Shown: positions 24,362 through 36,387 of the stretch, one piece after another | How the letters are laid out: each line of letters starts with the position of its first letter | Numbering within the stretch: the stretch's first letter is position 1 | Assembly: GCA_029216955.1 (NCBI GenBank) | Contig: JANAVB010015600.1 | Coordinates: forward strand, 34,600,569-34,664,568 | Source of the DNA: Iris pallida | Lineage: Eukaryota; Streptophyta; Magnoliopsida; Asparagales; Iridaceae | Reading direction: 5' to 3' | DNA: 64,000 nucleotides | Notes under the pieces: generated by a model | The model's database searches: none | The model's input: the letters and a program-made list of their open reading frames with translations, nothing else | What the model was told of the DNA's origin: nothing | Made by a program: the position numbers and the translations under genes

Positions 24362-24835
24362 GGCATACCGACGGTATACCGCTGTATACCGACGACATAC
24401 CGTTCTGTGAGTCACAAAATATTCTGTGACAAACATCGGCGTACCGACGGTATACTACGGCATACCGACGGTATACCGTTTTGTGAACCACAAAATGTTC
24501 TATGACAAAAATTGGAGTACCGATGGTATACTACGGCATATCGACGGTATACCGTTTTGTGAGCCCCAAAACGTTCTGTGACACAACATCGGCGTACCGA
24601 CGATATACTACGGCATACCGACGGTATACCATTTTGTTAGCCACAAAATATTCTGTGACGAACATCGGTATACCGACGGCATACCGACGGTATACCGGTT
24701 CATTTAATTTGATTTTTGAATGGACGAATAATAGCATTAATTGCTAGCATTAAATGCTCCCCAATGGATATAATTATTACCGTTATTATTCAGAACGGTA
24801 TACCGACGGCATGCCGGTCCATACCGATGGTATGT
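24362..24835 (+). repeat. Palindromic CGGTATACCG repeat array in copia U3
   Basis: About four tandem units of about 77 bp. Each holds 'cgtaccgacggtatac', 'tacggcataccgacggtatac' and a spacer like 'caaaacgttctgtgacaaacatcgg'. The core CGGTATACCG is its own reverse complement. The array lies just upstream of the TATA box at 24,884. Further copies follow at 24,797-24,835. Palindromic CGG...CCG repeats in the LTR are known from Sireviruses in general, so this supports the lineage and suggests a regulatory role. Confidence 0.85.
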
Positions 24836-24883
24836 CGTCTGGACTATATTCAGGAGCATTAAATGCTACATACTCTTAGTTTC

Positions 24884-24892
24884 TATATAAAT
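24884..24892 (+). promoter_or_regulatory. Copia 5' LTR TATA box
   Basis: tatataaat, followed about 30 bp later by 'cttatccacttaagc' where transcription could start. The same sequence is at 60,078-60,086 in the 3' LTR. Confidence 0.7.
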
Positions 24893-25372
24893 GGATGCCT
24901 TCTCTCTCTTGAAGGCTTATCCACTTAAGCTATAAATTTCTCAATAACCAAGAGCTCTACCATTACTACTCTACCCAAGCTTTTAATTGTCATCTATTCC
25001 AAAAGTGTTAGAGTATTCAAGAGTTGTACTTTTCGATCTTCAAGTGTTAGAAGATCAACAGTTCTCTTCCTTTTCTTTTGAAGTTGGCGAGCCTTCGTAA
25101 GAAAACTCGTGTGTAAGAAGTTGGCGAGTTCTTCGGATCCAAACTCATGTTGAAGTTGGCGAGTTCTTCGAATCCAAACTCGTGTGTACTATTTTACCAA
25201 ATAGTAGATTTAAGCCGGAGAGAGTTCCGGGACTGGATTACCTCTAGGGAGGATACCAGGATACATCGCGTGTTTGATTTTCTTACTCTCTCTCTTTTTA
25301 ATTAAGTAATATAGCTTCTTGTGTTTAAATTATTTTATTTTTCTATTCACCTCCCCTCTAGGGTTCTACAAT

Positions 25373-25384
25373 TGGTATCAGAGC
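25373..25384 (+). other. Copia primer-binding site (tRNA-iMet)
   Basis: TGGTATCAGAGC, two bases after the LTR end ...tctaca. It is complementary to the 3' end of plant initiator tRNA-Met, the usual primer of Ty1/copia elements. Confidence 0.92.
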
Positions 25385-25424
25385 TTTGTTCTCTTGATTT
25401 GGATTTACACCCTTAGAGTGATCC

Positions 25425-27272
25425 ATGGCCACTAACCCTAGTATCAACACATTCCACAATGAGGAACACTCCACAAATAGACCTCCTCTATTTGATGGAA
25501 CTAACTATAACTATTGGAAGATTAGGATGAGCATTTATCTGAAGTCCATAGATTTCGATTTATGGGATTGTATGATAAATGGTCTTCCTACTCCTTCCGG
25601 AGTTATTGAGGATGTTGTATCTGACACCCTTAGGGACAAACTCACTGAGAATGTCAAGAAGCTTGCTAGTCGAGATGCTAAGGCTATGAACGCTATTTAC
25701 TGTGCTCTCGTTAGCAGTGAATTCAATAGAATCTCTACTTGCAAGACTTCTAATGAGATTTGGAAGTTGCTTGAAGTCACACACGAGGGAACATCACAAG
25801 TAAAAGAATCAAAGATTAGTAGACTCACACAAGAATATTAGTCTTTTAAGATGAAACAAGATGAGTCTATTACTTGCATGTTTACTCGTTTCAGTGATAT
25901 CATTAATCCTCTTTCTTCTCTTGGTAAGGAATATCCTACTCATGAAAAGATCAAAAAAATTCTCAGAGGATTGACTAAAGGATGGAGTCCTAAAGCTACC
26001 TCCATCATTGAAGGGAACAACCTGACAGTCATGAACCTTGAGACCCTCATGGGGAAGCTTATGACTCATGAACTTGACATAAAAGATCAAGAGGAATCTT
26101 CTATACAAGAGAAGGAGAAGGAGAAGGCCAAAGAGAAGGAGAAGTCTCTGGTTCTCAAAGTTATAAAATCCTACTCAAAGGATAGCTCCGAGGACAACGA
26201 GTCGGATGATGATGAAGAAATAGCTCTCACAGCTAAGCACTTTGGAAAGTTCCTCAAGTTTAACAAAGCCAACCGCTTTAGACGGAACAACGATGAAGAT
26301 CTGACATACTACCAATGCAGAAGAACCGATCACATCAAGAGAGATTGTCCTATTACAAGAAAAGACTCAAGTAAGTACGAGAAGCCTAGCAAAGGAAGCT
26401 CTTCCTCCAGAAAATTTGCCAATACCAGCATTTGGTGTGAGAGCGATGCTAGTGATTCAGACAACGACAAAGATTGCAAACACAATGCAAACGTTTGTCT
26501 CATGGCAACCGATGAGGTACTCGATGATCTCTCTTTAAATACTCTCACTTATGACGACTTGAAAAATGCTATTCTTGAACTACACGAGGAACACAAAGGT
26601 GTTAGAAATAAGTACAAAAAATCTCTAGAAGAGGTTGATGCACTTCAACTTGAAGTAGAAAGACTCTCTAACATCATTATTGATGTAAAAGCAAAATCTC
26701 CCGCTTCTGATATGGATGAGATAGAGTCTTTGTGACTCAAGTTACAAGAATCTTAAGTTATCATTAAGAAAAAGGATGATGAGATTCAATCCCTCAGAAG
26801 GGCTTATGATTTTGCCATGCATAAAGTTCAAGCTGCAAATAGAAGAGAATATGATACTTCTACTAAATATAATGATCTTCTTGTGCAGAGTAAGAAACTA
26901 GGTAATAAGAACACTACTCACACACATGCTCCAAGACACCCCCACACTCATCATAATACTAGTCATAATTCTTACATGAACAAGAAAACTACACACAAGT
27001 CCTATCCTAACACAAGAAAAGGATCGTTTGTTAAGAAGAATACCTCGCATCATGCCTTCTATTATCATCATTATAACACTCATGATAGAACTCCTTGCAC
27101 TAAAGCTTCACATGTGCATAACACTCACACATTTTCTTCTAAATCTTCTATGATGTGCAACTATTATGGCTTGCTTGGACATACTTCTAATTATTGTCTG
27201 ACAAGGAAACAAGTTGATATGAAAGTTTATAAATGGGTTCCTAAGACTAACAATCAAGGACCCAAACAATAA
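25425..27272 (+). pseudogene. Copia Gag, broken
   Basis: Starts ATG at 25,425, 41 bases after the PBS. The N-terminus shows the copia Gag signature (PLFDGTNYNYWKIRMSIYL) followed by the UBN2-type region to about residue 230. A K/E-rich segment and a D/E-rich linker lead to CCHC-like boxes. The frame is kept throughout but has in-frame stops at 25,839-25,841 (TAG), 26,733-26,735 (TGA) and 26,754-26,756 (TAA). Both zinc knuckles have lost a cysteine: YYQCRRTDHIKRDC (first C is Y) and MCNYYGLLGHTSNYC (second C is Y). A coiled-coil-rich stretch follows at about 26,560-26,720. The unusually long Gag fits Sireviruses. It is non-functional. Confidence 0.9.
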
Positions 27273-27309
27273 TGGGTACTAAAATGTTCATCTTTAACTT
27301 GTGTTGTAG

Positions 27310-29014
27310 GTGAAGAATCCTTCTCATGCTAGAAGCAAGTGGATCATCGATAGCGGTTGTTCACGGCACATGACCGGTGATGCTTCACTTTTTATAATGC
27401 TATCGATGAAGAAGGAAGGACATGTTTCTTTTGGTAACAATCTAAAAGGTCATATCATAGGAAATGGTAATATCGGTTCCCCTCCTTATCCTTGTATTAA
27501 GAATGTTTGTCTTATTACAAATCTCAAACACAATCTTCTTAGTATTAGTCATCTTACCAATAATGGTTATGATATTAAGTTTGTTAAACTCAAATACTTT
27601 ATTACAGATAGCTCTAGTGGATCTACAGTATATAAAGGCATTAGAGAAAACAATATCTATGTTCTATATCTTATCGAAGGTACTAACAATGACAGGTGCC
27701 TAGTTACAAAGAACGATGAAAGTTGGCTTTGGCACATGAGGCTCGTACACGCCAATATGGATACCATTTCTCATCTTGTAACCAAGAAGCTTGTACGAGG
27801 ACTTCCAAGTATTCCCTTCAAAAAGGATATGGTGTGTGAAGAATGCAAGAAAAGTAAGTTGACCAAGTCATCCTTCAAATCCATCAACTCTGTGAGTACC
27901 ACTTCAACTTATTCATATGGATCTATTTGGTCCTAGTAGAGTAGCTAGTCTTGGAGGCAAGCTTTATGCTTTTGTTTTGGTTGATAATTTTTTGAGATTT
28001 ACTTGGATCATTTTTCTTGCTTGTAAAAGTGATACTTTCGTGAATTTGTTGCATTTTGTAAACGTGTTCAAAATAAAAAAGGCTTTTCTATTAACAAGAT
28101 TAGAAGTGATTATGGAGGAGAATTTGAAAATGTCGATTTTAAAATATTTTGTGAAAAGAATGGTTTTGGTCATGATTTTGCTTGCCCTCAAACTCCTCAA
28201 CCAAATGGTGTTGTGAAGAGAAAGAATAGAACCCTTAGCGATATGGCCCGGGTTATGTTAAACCAATATAAGCTCCCCCAATACTTTTGGACAGAAGTCG
28301 TTAACACGGCATGTCATGTTATAAATAGGGTCTTGATTAGACCTACTTCTAAAAAGAATCCTTATGAGCTTTGGTTTGACAAAATTCCTTCTATTGAGTA
28401 TTTTAAAGTTTTTGGATGCAAATGTTTTATTTTGAATACCAAGGACAACCTAGGCAAGTTTGAAGAAAAAACTTATGAAGGTATTTTCCTTGGCAACTCA
28501 ATTCATAGCAAAGGTTTTCGTGTCTTCAATAAAAGAAGTCTTGTTGTTGAAGAGTCAATTAATGTCTCTTTTGATGAACTTAACTCTTCTACATCCTCCT
28601 CATCCGATGATATTGATGATATCTCGTTTGGTTTGGAGAACTCTTCTATTGGAGATCCTCGTCCTTCTTCATCTAACAATAAAATTATGACCCCTCCAAC
28701 AAAAGATTCTCCACCACTCGAGCCTCCTCAAGAGGATCTTCCAAAGGAATGGAGATTTGTCCCTAATCATCCTAAGGAGCTTATCATTGGGGATCCTTCT
28801 TCCCGTGTAAGTACTAGATCCTCTACTCGTAATTTTTGTGCAAACGTGGCTTTTATTTCTCAAATAGAGCCTAAAAATATTAATAATGCTTTTTATGATG
28901 AATTTTGGATGATAGCGATGTAAGAAGAGCTAAATCAATTTGAGTGAAACAAGATTTGGGAACTTGTCCCTAAACCTAACAACCACCCCATTATTGGAAC
29001 TAAATGGGTGTTTC
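27310..29014 (+). pseudogene. Copia Pol, first part: protease and integrase, broken
   Basis: Aspartic protease with the copia motif WIIDSGCSRHMTG (about 27,340), then GAG-pre-integrase with the HHCC zinc finger (WLWHMRLVHANMDTI...CEECKKSK, about 27,725-27,850), then the integrase core. Frameshifts near 27,900 and near 28,050 distribute the core over three frames (27,310-27,936; 27,917-28,216; 28,213-28,923). The first two acidic residues can be found (LVDNF; RSDYGGEF), but the third, normally Glu in VVERKNRTL, is Lys (AAG, 28,216-28,218). In-frame stops follow at 28,921-28,923 and at about 28,945. The C-terminal GIFLGNS and connection region are seen. The gene is cut at 29,014 by LARD element 2. 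Confidence 0.9.
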
Positions 29015-29973
29015 TGTAACGCCCCAGTCCCAAAATACGTAGGACTAGGAACATAGACATGCCAGCTGTATACGTACGAAGTATGCTCCAATATATGGAA
29101 TCCACGTATGTATACATAAGCTGTAAATGCAGTAAAACCAAGGCTAACTAATCTCATCCCCAAAATAAAAGAATAAAAGATGTCATATAATCAACTATGA
29201 ATTGTTATTGGTACATGTAGTTGGGTGGAGACAAATCTACTACCAACTATGAAAAGAAATACATAACAAAAGAAAGAGTTTGACGAACGAAGTGAAGACG
29301 ATCAAAGTGCAATCATCCTCGAAGAAATATAGATGATCATGGCCACGGTTAGAACACCTGCAAAAGATAAGAGCACACACCTGGCGAGATAACCAGGTCC
29401 TCAGAGGGACGTAACAAGACACATAATATTATGCCTATATAACTGAATATAAATTGCTCAAATAAATAAGTCAATTGAATTATAACATGGTCCAATACAC
29501 ACCATTGAACTAGCGTACCATCCCCCAACCAAACAAGGACAAGAGATGGTAAACTAATTCACGATAACGTATCTTTCCATGCTATGAATCCAATATGGTA
29601 TCCGGACCCCAACAAGGTTTAATACCTTCTCATCGGAGTAGTAAGCCATATCTAAAACCAAACAAGGACACGGTGTGGTAAACTAATCCGTGACAAGTTA
29701 TTATTCTAAGCCACAGTCAGATACAAGTACCCAAACCAAGAGTACTCATACCTAACAGATAAGGGCGCCTAACCAAATCTAAGTGAATGCAATTTTAAGA
29801 ACAGTTTATAGTTGCATGACTACCGGGTCAAGTCAAAAATACCAATACAGTACAGTACCTCAGTAGCGATTCACAACACCATATACTATTTCTCAGTATC
29901 GAGCGATCTATAGCATATAGTCTACCTATCGTTCCTCAGTAGTGAGCGAGTCTACGATAGATAGGGTGGTAGT
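29015..29973 (-). repeat. LARD element 2, 3' LTR, first piece
   Basis: Begins TGTAACGCCCCAGTCCC and is collinear with 51,441-52,404. The last five bases (gtagt, 29,969-29,973) are the left target duplication of the Tat element. Short open frames at 28,930-29,422 span the copia/LTR junction and are not genes. Confidence 0.9.
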
Positions 29974-30849
29974 TGTATGTCCTAAAAATCAAGTTGCATC
30001 TATCAAATAGGCAGAGAATTCTCAACTGCGCACCCTTCAAATGGACTACGCAGGAAATAGATTGCGCTACAAATCGAACGCGCAAGCTGAACCATGCTAC
30101 CACCCGAGCGCGCTACGCTGACGTGGAAATGCCATCATTACCTGACAAAGATCGGATCTTCTGACAGCCCGAAAAACGAGGAGACTGTTCGTTTCTTGTG
30201 CAGCACAGCGCTCGAGAACAGCTGTACAACTTCAGCACAGTCTGCCAGTCCAACTTCATGCGCAGTCTGCCAGTCCAATCTCAGGGCAGTTTGACCAATT
30301 CTGAATCTCAGCGCTGTCCAGTGACTAGAAGGAAGCGCAGTCTGATGCTAGCGCTATTCGGTTAGCGCAATTCATCGAATAACTGACATTTATTACGTGG
30401 CTTACATGCCATCAATTGCTTGCCATGTGGCAACCGCCTGTACACGACCAAGCACATTTCAATCAAATAATGCCACGCATCTGAATACAGTTAGCCCACG
30501 ATCGAGCAACTGCCTCATAGGCCAGCGCAGTTTGCAGTCTGCGCAGTCTGTCGCCAACGCAGTTTATCATGCGCAATCCAGAATAACTACAAATTAGTTA
30601 TTTCTAGAACTCTATAAATAGAGTTTTAAGTCCTTCATTAAGGGAATGAGATCATTATTATCATCAGAGATCATGAGTTCTTGTCCAAGTGCTGCTGTAT
30701 TCTTCAGAGGCTATCGTCTTCAAAGTTCACATCGTCCAAGGGATAAAGCAATCGTCTTCAGATCGGATTCCTATAGTTGTACTTTCCCAGAATTCAATTG
30801 TAATCTTCTTACAAAGTTTGTAAAATAAAGACTTTTATTTTTACAAACA
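29974..30849 (+). repeat. Tat element 5' LTR (876 bp)
   Basis: TGTATGTCCTAAAAATC to ...TTTTTACAAACA. Contains several GCGCAGTCTG-type boxes (30,230-30,560), a TATA box at 30,613-30,620 (ctataaatagag) and an AATAAA at 30,824-30,829, 20 bases before the end. It differs from the 3' LTR by scattered substitutions, more dense in the first 150 bases. Confidence 0.93.
30613..30620 (+). promoter_or_regulatory. Tat 5' LTR TATA box
   Basis: tataaata within 'actctataaatagagtt', a strong plant TATA box. The 3' LTR has the same at 46,499-46,506. About 205 bases lie between it and the AATAAA. Confidence 0.8.
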
Positions 30850-30851
30850 AA

Positions 30852-30870
30852 ATGGCGACTGCTGGGGACG
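30852..30870 (+). other. Tat primer-binding site (tRNA-Arg-like)
   Basis: ATGGCGACTGCTGGGGACG starts three bases after the 5' LTR. Tat/Ogre elements typically show TGGCGACTC..GCTGGGGA, complementary to a tRNA-Arg 3' end. Here two to three bases appear missing from the middle. A tRNA identity call needs comparison with a tRNA set. Confidence 0.55.
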
Positions 30871-30891
30871 ACTTTCTCCTCCGATGAGGAA

Positions 30892-32658
30892 GTGACAACT
30901 CAATATGACGTTGCGTCTATCGGAAAGACGCAGAAGACGCTGGTTGTGAAGGTCAACCAGACTGCCTATGAAACGATGATCAACTCTGGGGCTACTCGTC
31001 GCACTGTGGCCTCTGCCAAAAGCAAGGTCCATTCAATGTGGACTCCGAAGTCCTCTGCGCAGTCATTCGCGCAGTCTGCTGTCTCTGCTGCCAAGGAACC
31101 AGTAGCCACTTCTGTCATTGCATAAAACACCACTAGCGCTGCCAAAGCGCAAGCCAATGCTTCTACTGTCCAGGCGCAACACACTTCTTCTTCTGCCTCT
31201 GTACAAGCCACTTCCTATGCTACTCTGGCAAAGTGCAAGACTCCTCTTCCCCTAGCACAACTTACGGCAACTTTTGCTCTTACGCAATCAACTGCCCCTT
31301 CAACCAGAGCGCAACTTAAGTCTTCTGCGACCAAAACTCCTGCTGCGCAAGCTGCAACTCCTGGAGTTTCTGTGGCCAAAAGGCCATCTGTCAATTCCTC
31401 TCAGGCGCAATCGGCCAAGGCGCCTACTGCTGCCTCAACCCGAGCGCAGGTGGCTACCTCTATTGTTCCAGCGCAGTCTAATAGGGATAGCCTTTTGGCT
31501 AATCTCCCTTATTCTCTCAGCAAGGGGAAAGATTCTGCTCCTCTTCCCAAGCACCCTGTTGCTCCAGCACAATCCACTGGGGGTAGTCTGTTGACTGTTC
31601 CTTCTCTTCCTCAGAACAAAGGAAAAGGCCCTTTGGTCTTTTCTCGATCTTCCGCAGTCCAGAACTCGGAAAACAACAGAGGGAAACGCTCTTTAGCCAA
31701 CCCTTCTTCATAAAATAAAGGAAAAGGCCCTTTGGTCTTTTCTCAGTCTTCTTCGATTTTTATCGCAGAAGATCCATCTGAATGTGCCTCGGCACTAAAC
31801 AGTACAAAAACTTTCCCTGCTAAAGGGAAGAACATTGATCAAAGGGGCATCTTGCCTACTCCTGTTGCATATTTCTAAGATCTTCCAACTCTTCGAATGT
31901 CCCACTCAAAGCAGGAAAAATTGCTGGTGTCTCAGACAGAAACCCCTGGGGGTGAGTTTGCTGATCTCCGGGTGTATCTCAATAGACCTCGGTCTACATC
32001 AACTTCGACGAAACGCAAGCAGCCAATGCCGAAGATGAACCTGCATCAGAAACAAACTTTCAGGATAAAAAATCCTGACACCTATGCTAACGAAGTGAGT
32101 ACTTCCCTGTATACTCACGGGATAAAACATCTGAAGAGCCGGAACCATGTTCCGGATGTTGTCAAAGAGCACATCCCTCAAACTTCTTCTCGTCCCGTCA
32201 TTATTCTTAACCTCCGAGAGCACCTCAAGAAAAAGCGGGACAATATCTCAACACCTCCAGTTCAATCACTTGAACGCCATTGTAATCATAAGGTTGTCAT
32301 CAAGTGCCGTTGCCAGACAACAAAACGATCTATTTTCGATCGTCTGAATTTTGCAACTTCTGAACCAATGTCAGAAGATGAAGACGAAGTGTTGTATGCT
32401 TCCGTCAACATAGCTTCTCGAGACACTGGGGGTAGAAAGTGCTCCAAACACGGCAAGCCTCGCAGGCCCAGCCAACGGTATTTAGATTTACTCCAAGAAT
32501 CTTCTGAAGGAGTATTTTGACACACCCGATCCCGAAGTCGAGACACAATCGGGCATAGAAATCTTCTCTAAGATTCCTCTGGTCATCTTCCTATTTCTCA
32601 TTCAGGAGATGATTCCTTCTCTGATTATGATATATACAGCAAAAGTTCTGAACAGACA
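30892..32658 (+). pseudogene. Tat N-terminal Gag extension, Ala/Gln/Ser-rich, with stops
   Basis: The same reading frame as the later Gag and Pol is open from the PBS region onward except for stops at 31,123-31,125, 31,711-31,713 and 31,876-31,878 (all TAA), 32,518-32,520 (TGA) and 32,569-32,571 (TAA). The first 250 residues are rich in A, Q, S, T with frequent 'AQ' pairs encoded by gcgcaa/gcgcag. A short internal repeat 'NKGKGPLVFS' occurs at about 31,616 and 31,717; in the second copy the codon before it is TAA where the first has a Gln codon. A basic stretch (KRKQPMPKM) follows near 32,010. No known domain recognised. The start codon is unclear; ATG 30,976 is the first in frame. Confidence 0.7.
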
Positions 32659-34512
32659 GTGTCTTCTACTGTACCTAGAGAAGTGACAGCTTATGTTGTC
32701 ACTGAAGACCCAGATGCTTCTAGTTCAGCAAATCAAGAACAACGAATAGCTGCACTGGAGGATAAGCTGAAGACCATGGCTGAAATGGTCGCAAGTATGC
32801 ATTCTATCATCGTGGCCCAACATACAGTACCACCGACCGCACCTGCTGCAAATCCTGAGATTATAGCATCATCGGTGCCTGTCAATACAGGTATGGGGGT
32901 AGTATCTCCTCAAATACCTCCTGTACAAATTCAACCCACACCCAGTCAGTTAGGAGCTGGGGGTAGCACTTACCACGCGGTTCCTCCCCTTAACACTATA
33001 ATTCAGCCTGTTCCTTCTTCATTATCAGAGGATGCTAATAAAGCTGTCAAACTCTTGCGCACTCAATTCGAGGCTTTTAAAGAGAATGACAATTTGCAGA
33101 GATTGGAGATCAAATAACCCTATCCGGTTGAATGGAAGGAAGTCCCATTCCCTCCAAAGTACAAGATTTCCACGATTTTACTGTTTGATGGCAATACTTC
33201 TCCGAGTCAGTTCATTAACCACTTTGAGGTAATGACTGTTCAAATTCAGCCAAATGATGCTCTTCTTACCAGGGTATTCGTCGGCTGTTTAGCTGGTGTA
33301 GCATACGATTGGTACAGGAGCTTGTCTGATGGCTGTATCACCTCTTTTTTGGGTTTTAAACAAATCTTCTTGGAGCAATTCTATGAGAGAATCAACGACA
33401 TGACCATGTCGGCCCTCAACAAGATCAAACAAAGACATAATGAAACCGCTGAGAGTTTCATTGAAAGATTCCGCCGAGAAGCATTAAAGATGCCTCCTGG
33501 AACTCCGGTCGCTATAACTATAGATACCTGCAAGGCAAATCTTTTGCCTATTATCAACATGTGGACAGGGTCAACTCAATTTCAAGACTGGCCATCATTC
33601 ATTGTCAATGCTAAAGCAGCTGAAGTTAGCGCTGACAAGTTCAAACAGTTGGGGGTACACATGTCTAATCCCGACCGGGATGAACACCCGACATCTAGTA
33701 GCGGTAATCGCCAGAACAACCGTAAGGGTAAAGAAACTTTGAACATCAATTTGAAGAACAAAGAATCTCTGACTGTCAATGTGGCTCCACCTACGTCTAC
33801 TTCTACTCCTTCTGCCCCTCCACCAAGGGAACTTCGTCCGAAAGTAGAGTACTCCTTTGACGAGAACGACACCGTGAGCATCTTCGATTGCTTGATCAAA
33901 AGCAATAAGCTCCAACTCCCAGACCCGAAGAAGCCTGACGAGGTCGGTAAGACTGATCATCCTAAATATTGTGTTTATCACAGGTTCATTGGTCATCCCA
34001 CTCGAGCATGTTATGTGCTCAAAGACAAGATTCAAGAGTTAGTCAACGCTGGTGTTGTCACCCTTCAACAAGATGAGAAGACTGTTACTGCGAACATGGT
34101 CTCAGTACAGTTCGATAACTTCCCTCCACAGATGGTTCAGCATGGTGTCATCCCTATCCCCAAGGCCACCCTTAAGATCGAGAATCTCCCTCATCCACGG
34201 AGTGAAGGTCTTGTTCCCTTATCCCTTGATAACGGTGAGATTATGTGGATACACCCTGACCTTGTTGCAGACTTCGAGGCTCCTTCCTCGTCTAAGCAAA
34301 AAGACCGCTCCAAGGGCAGAACAAAGATCTGCAATATGGTGTCTTTTGACCCCATAGTTGAAGAGGAAATCCTGCTGGGCACCAGGTCAGGGAAAGCCTA
34401 TTTACGGGAATTTCCCGAAACTCAAGAAAACCCTGCTTCTTCTTCTGAGGCTGTTCCAGTGCAACCTGTCTCTACAGAAGTCATCCCTTCTACATCATTA
34501 TCGGTTGTATAA
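32659..34512 (+). pseudogene. Tat Gag, with two in-frame stops
   Basis: Retrotrans_gag-type capsid region: DGNTSPSQFINHFEV...LTRVFVGCLAGVAYDWYRSL...FKQIFLEQFYERI, about 33,180-33,600. A short coiled coil (RIAALEDKLKTMAEMVASMHSII) is near 32,745. Near 33,960 is the Tat-type C-x2-H-x4-H-x4-C box, YCVYHRFIGHPTRAC, followed by LKDKIQELVNAGVV. Stops: TAA at 33,115-33,117, just before the capsid region, and TAA at 34,510-34,512. The frame continues unshifted on both sides. Gag packages RNA in the particle. Here translation would end early. Confidence 0.9.
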
Positions 34513-36387
34513 CCAACTCTTCCTAAATCAGCAGTAGTTGACAAAGGCAAACAACAAGTCCGCTTTGACAAAGTTCTGAAGAAGTCATCTCCCTCTGGAC
34601 TTGAAAAGCCATATAACTTTGATATATTGGCTCAACTAGCCAACACAACGGCTAGGCTGTCTATCTTCGAGCTCTTACGCCTCTCTAAAGAGACTCGAGA
34701 AACACCGAGTGAGGCTTTGATGCAGGCAGACACTTGCTTAACTCTTCTCAAGAAACCTGAATCAGAACCTGTCTCTTGTCTCCACTGTCACAGTGTGTTG
34801 GAATTAATTCCAAACATTACCTTCATACAAGATGATATGTTGATAGAAGACAATAGATATGACCGTCCTCTCTACTTTACAGGATACGTCGACTCCATGA
34901 AGGTCGATCGTATTCTGATAGATCCAGGGTTAGCACTCAGCATCATGCCTAAGACTATGTTGGATGCTCTGAAGATTCCAGTGCATAGCCTCTCCGGCAC
35001 TATCACCACCATTCTGGGATTCAATCAGGGAAGAAGTGAACCTTTAGGCAAGATACGCCTAAAACTCCAAATCGGCAATCTTCGCACGAAGGTGACCTTC
35101 TATATTATAGACAACCATGGTTGTTCCTACAATGCTCTTCTGGGGAGACCACTCCAGCATGAACACAACATTGTTCCTTCTACTCTCCAGCAATGCTTCA
35201 AATACGTTGATGACAAAGGAGAAGTCCAAAAAGAAGTTGCGGATCTCTACCCATTTAAAGGCGTTGAAGCATATTGCAATGACGTTCGTATGTACAAAGA
35301 AGAGTTTATGAAGGTGGTATTAGCCATGGATGGTGAAGAAGAACAAGAAGCAGTGTCCAGTGACACTCTCATCATACCTGTCAACGGGCGTGTCTCTCAT
35401 CCTCAATCCTCCAAACCACTAGCTATTCATCTGCCAGCCCAGAGGCAATCGACTGGTGATAATCAAGATCAAAGGGAGCTCACCTCTTCTGAGCCACTGG
35501 TTATCGACTTACGTCGTAACAAAGATCAAAAGGAGCTCATTTCTTCTGAGCCATTGGTTATCGACCTCCATCGTAACAAAGATCAAAGGGAGCTCACCTC
35601 TTCTGAGCCGTTTGTTATCGACCTCCGTCGCAACAAGTCTAATCCTCCTCGCTCTTCTTCTCCTTCTCTTGTAATCGATCTGACCAAGCCGGCTAAGGCT
35701 AAAGGTCCTATTGTAAATATGGATGTACAAATCAATAAAAAAGCATCTACTTTCCAGTATACTGATGTCATTTATCATACTAAATGCTATTTGGATATGC
35801 TAGACAGCTTTCAGTCATTTATAATAGGAGTCGTACAATCCCTTCAGACGAAAGTAGTATTTGAACATCCAAACGACTCATACTTTGCTGTCCCTTCTCG
35901 AAAGAGAGGCAAGAGTCCAATACTTTTTAGTAAAAGGCCAGAACAAAAATTCAGTTATACGGATGATAGCAAAAATAACGATATGGGACGTCTCCAACTT
36001 CGTCGTTATAGTCAACAATCAAAAGATATCATCCGAAAGATGGGTTATGACTTCAAGAATGGCCTCAATTACGGTAAGGGTAGACGAACTCCTATCCGTA
36101 CGGTTGTTTCGAAAGGAAAATCAGAGATGTATAACAGCAGGACGAAAAGAGGTCTCGGATATACTTCACCTCCGGTCTTATCTCCAGCGGCCTCCGAGTC
36201 TGATAGTGAGGAGCACTCTAACTCTTCTGATTCCAGATCTTGGGATTCTGATACCAGTATCGGCCAAGTTCATCGATTGATTGTATCTTCTAACATGGTC
36301 TCCGTTGAACTTCCAGAAGGTTATGACGAAGATATCGAAGAAAATCCCGAAGCATATCCTTGGGCTCGACGAATGAATACCTAATAG
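34513..36387 (+). pseudogene. Tat protease region, same frame, stop-terminated
   Basis: The retropepsin is near 34,880-35,200: GYVDSMKVDRILIDPGLALSIMP with DPG in place of the common D[S/T]G, then LGFNQGRSEPLG and CSYNALLGRP (the ALLGRP is typical). Next come three tandem 22-residue repeats of the form NKDQ(R/K)ELTSSEPLVIDL (35,455-35,640). A glycine-patch-like segment follows near 36,015-36,160 (IIRKMGY...GLNYGKG...RGLGY), as in other Tat elements. The region ends with two adjacent stops TAA TAG at 36,382-36,387, after which the same frame stays open into RT. In related elements the protease is made as a Gag-Pro-Pol polyprotein. Confidence 0.88.

Larger units (their letters stand above)
24184..25370 (+). 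repeat. Copia 5' LTR, second piece
   Basis: Resumes with ccaagtcatcaaagcc exactly where the first piece stopped and ends 'ctagggttctaca' just before the PBS. It contains the CGGTATACCG repeat array (24,362-24,835), a TATA box (24,884-24,892) and a leader with repeated 'ttggcgagttcttcg' blocks (25,085-25,190). Together with the first piece the LTR is about 1.3 kb. Confidence 0.92.
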
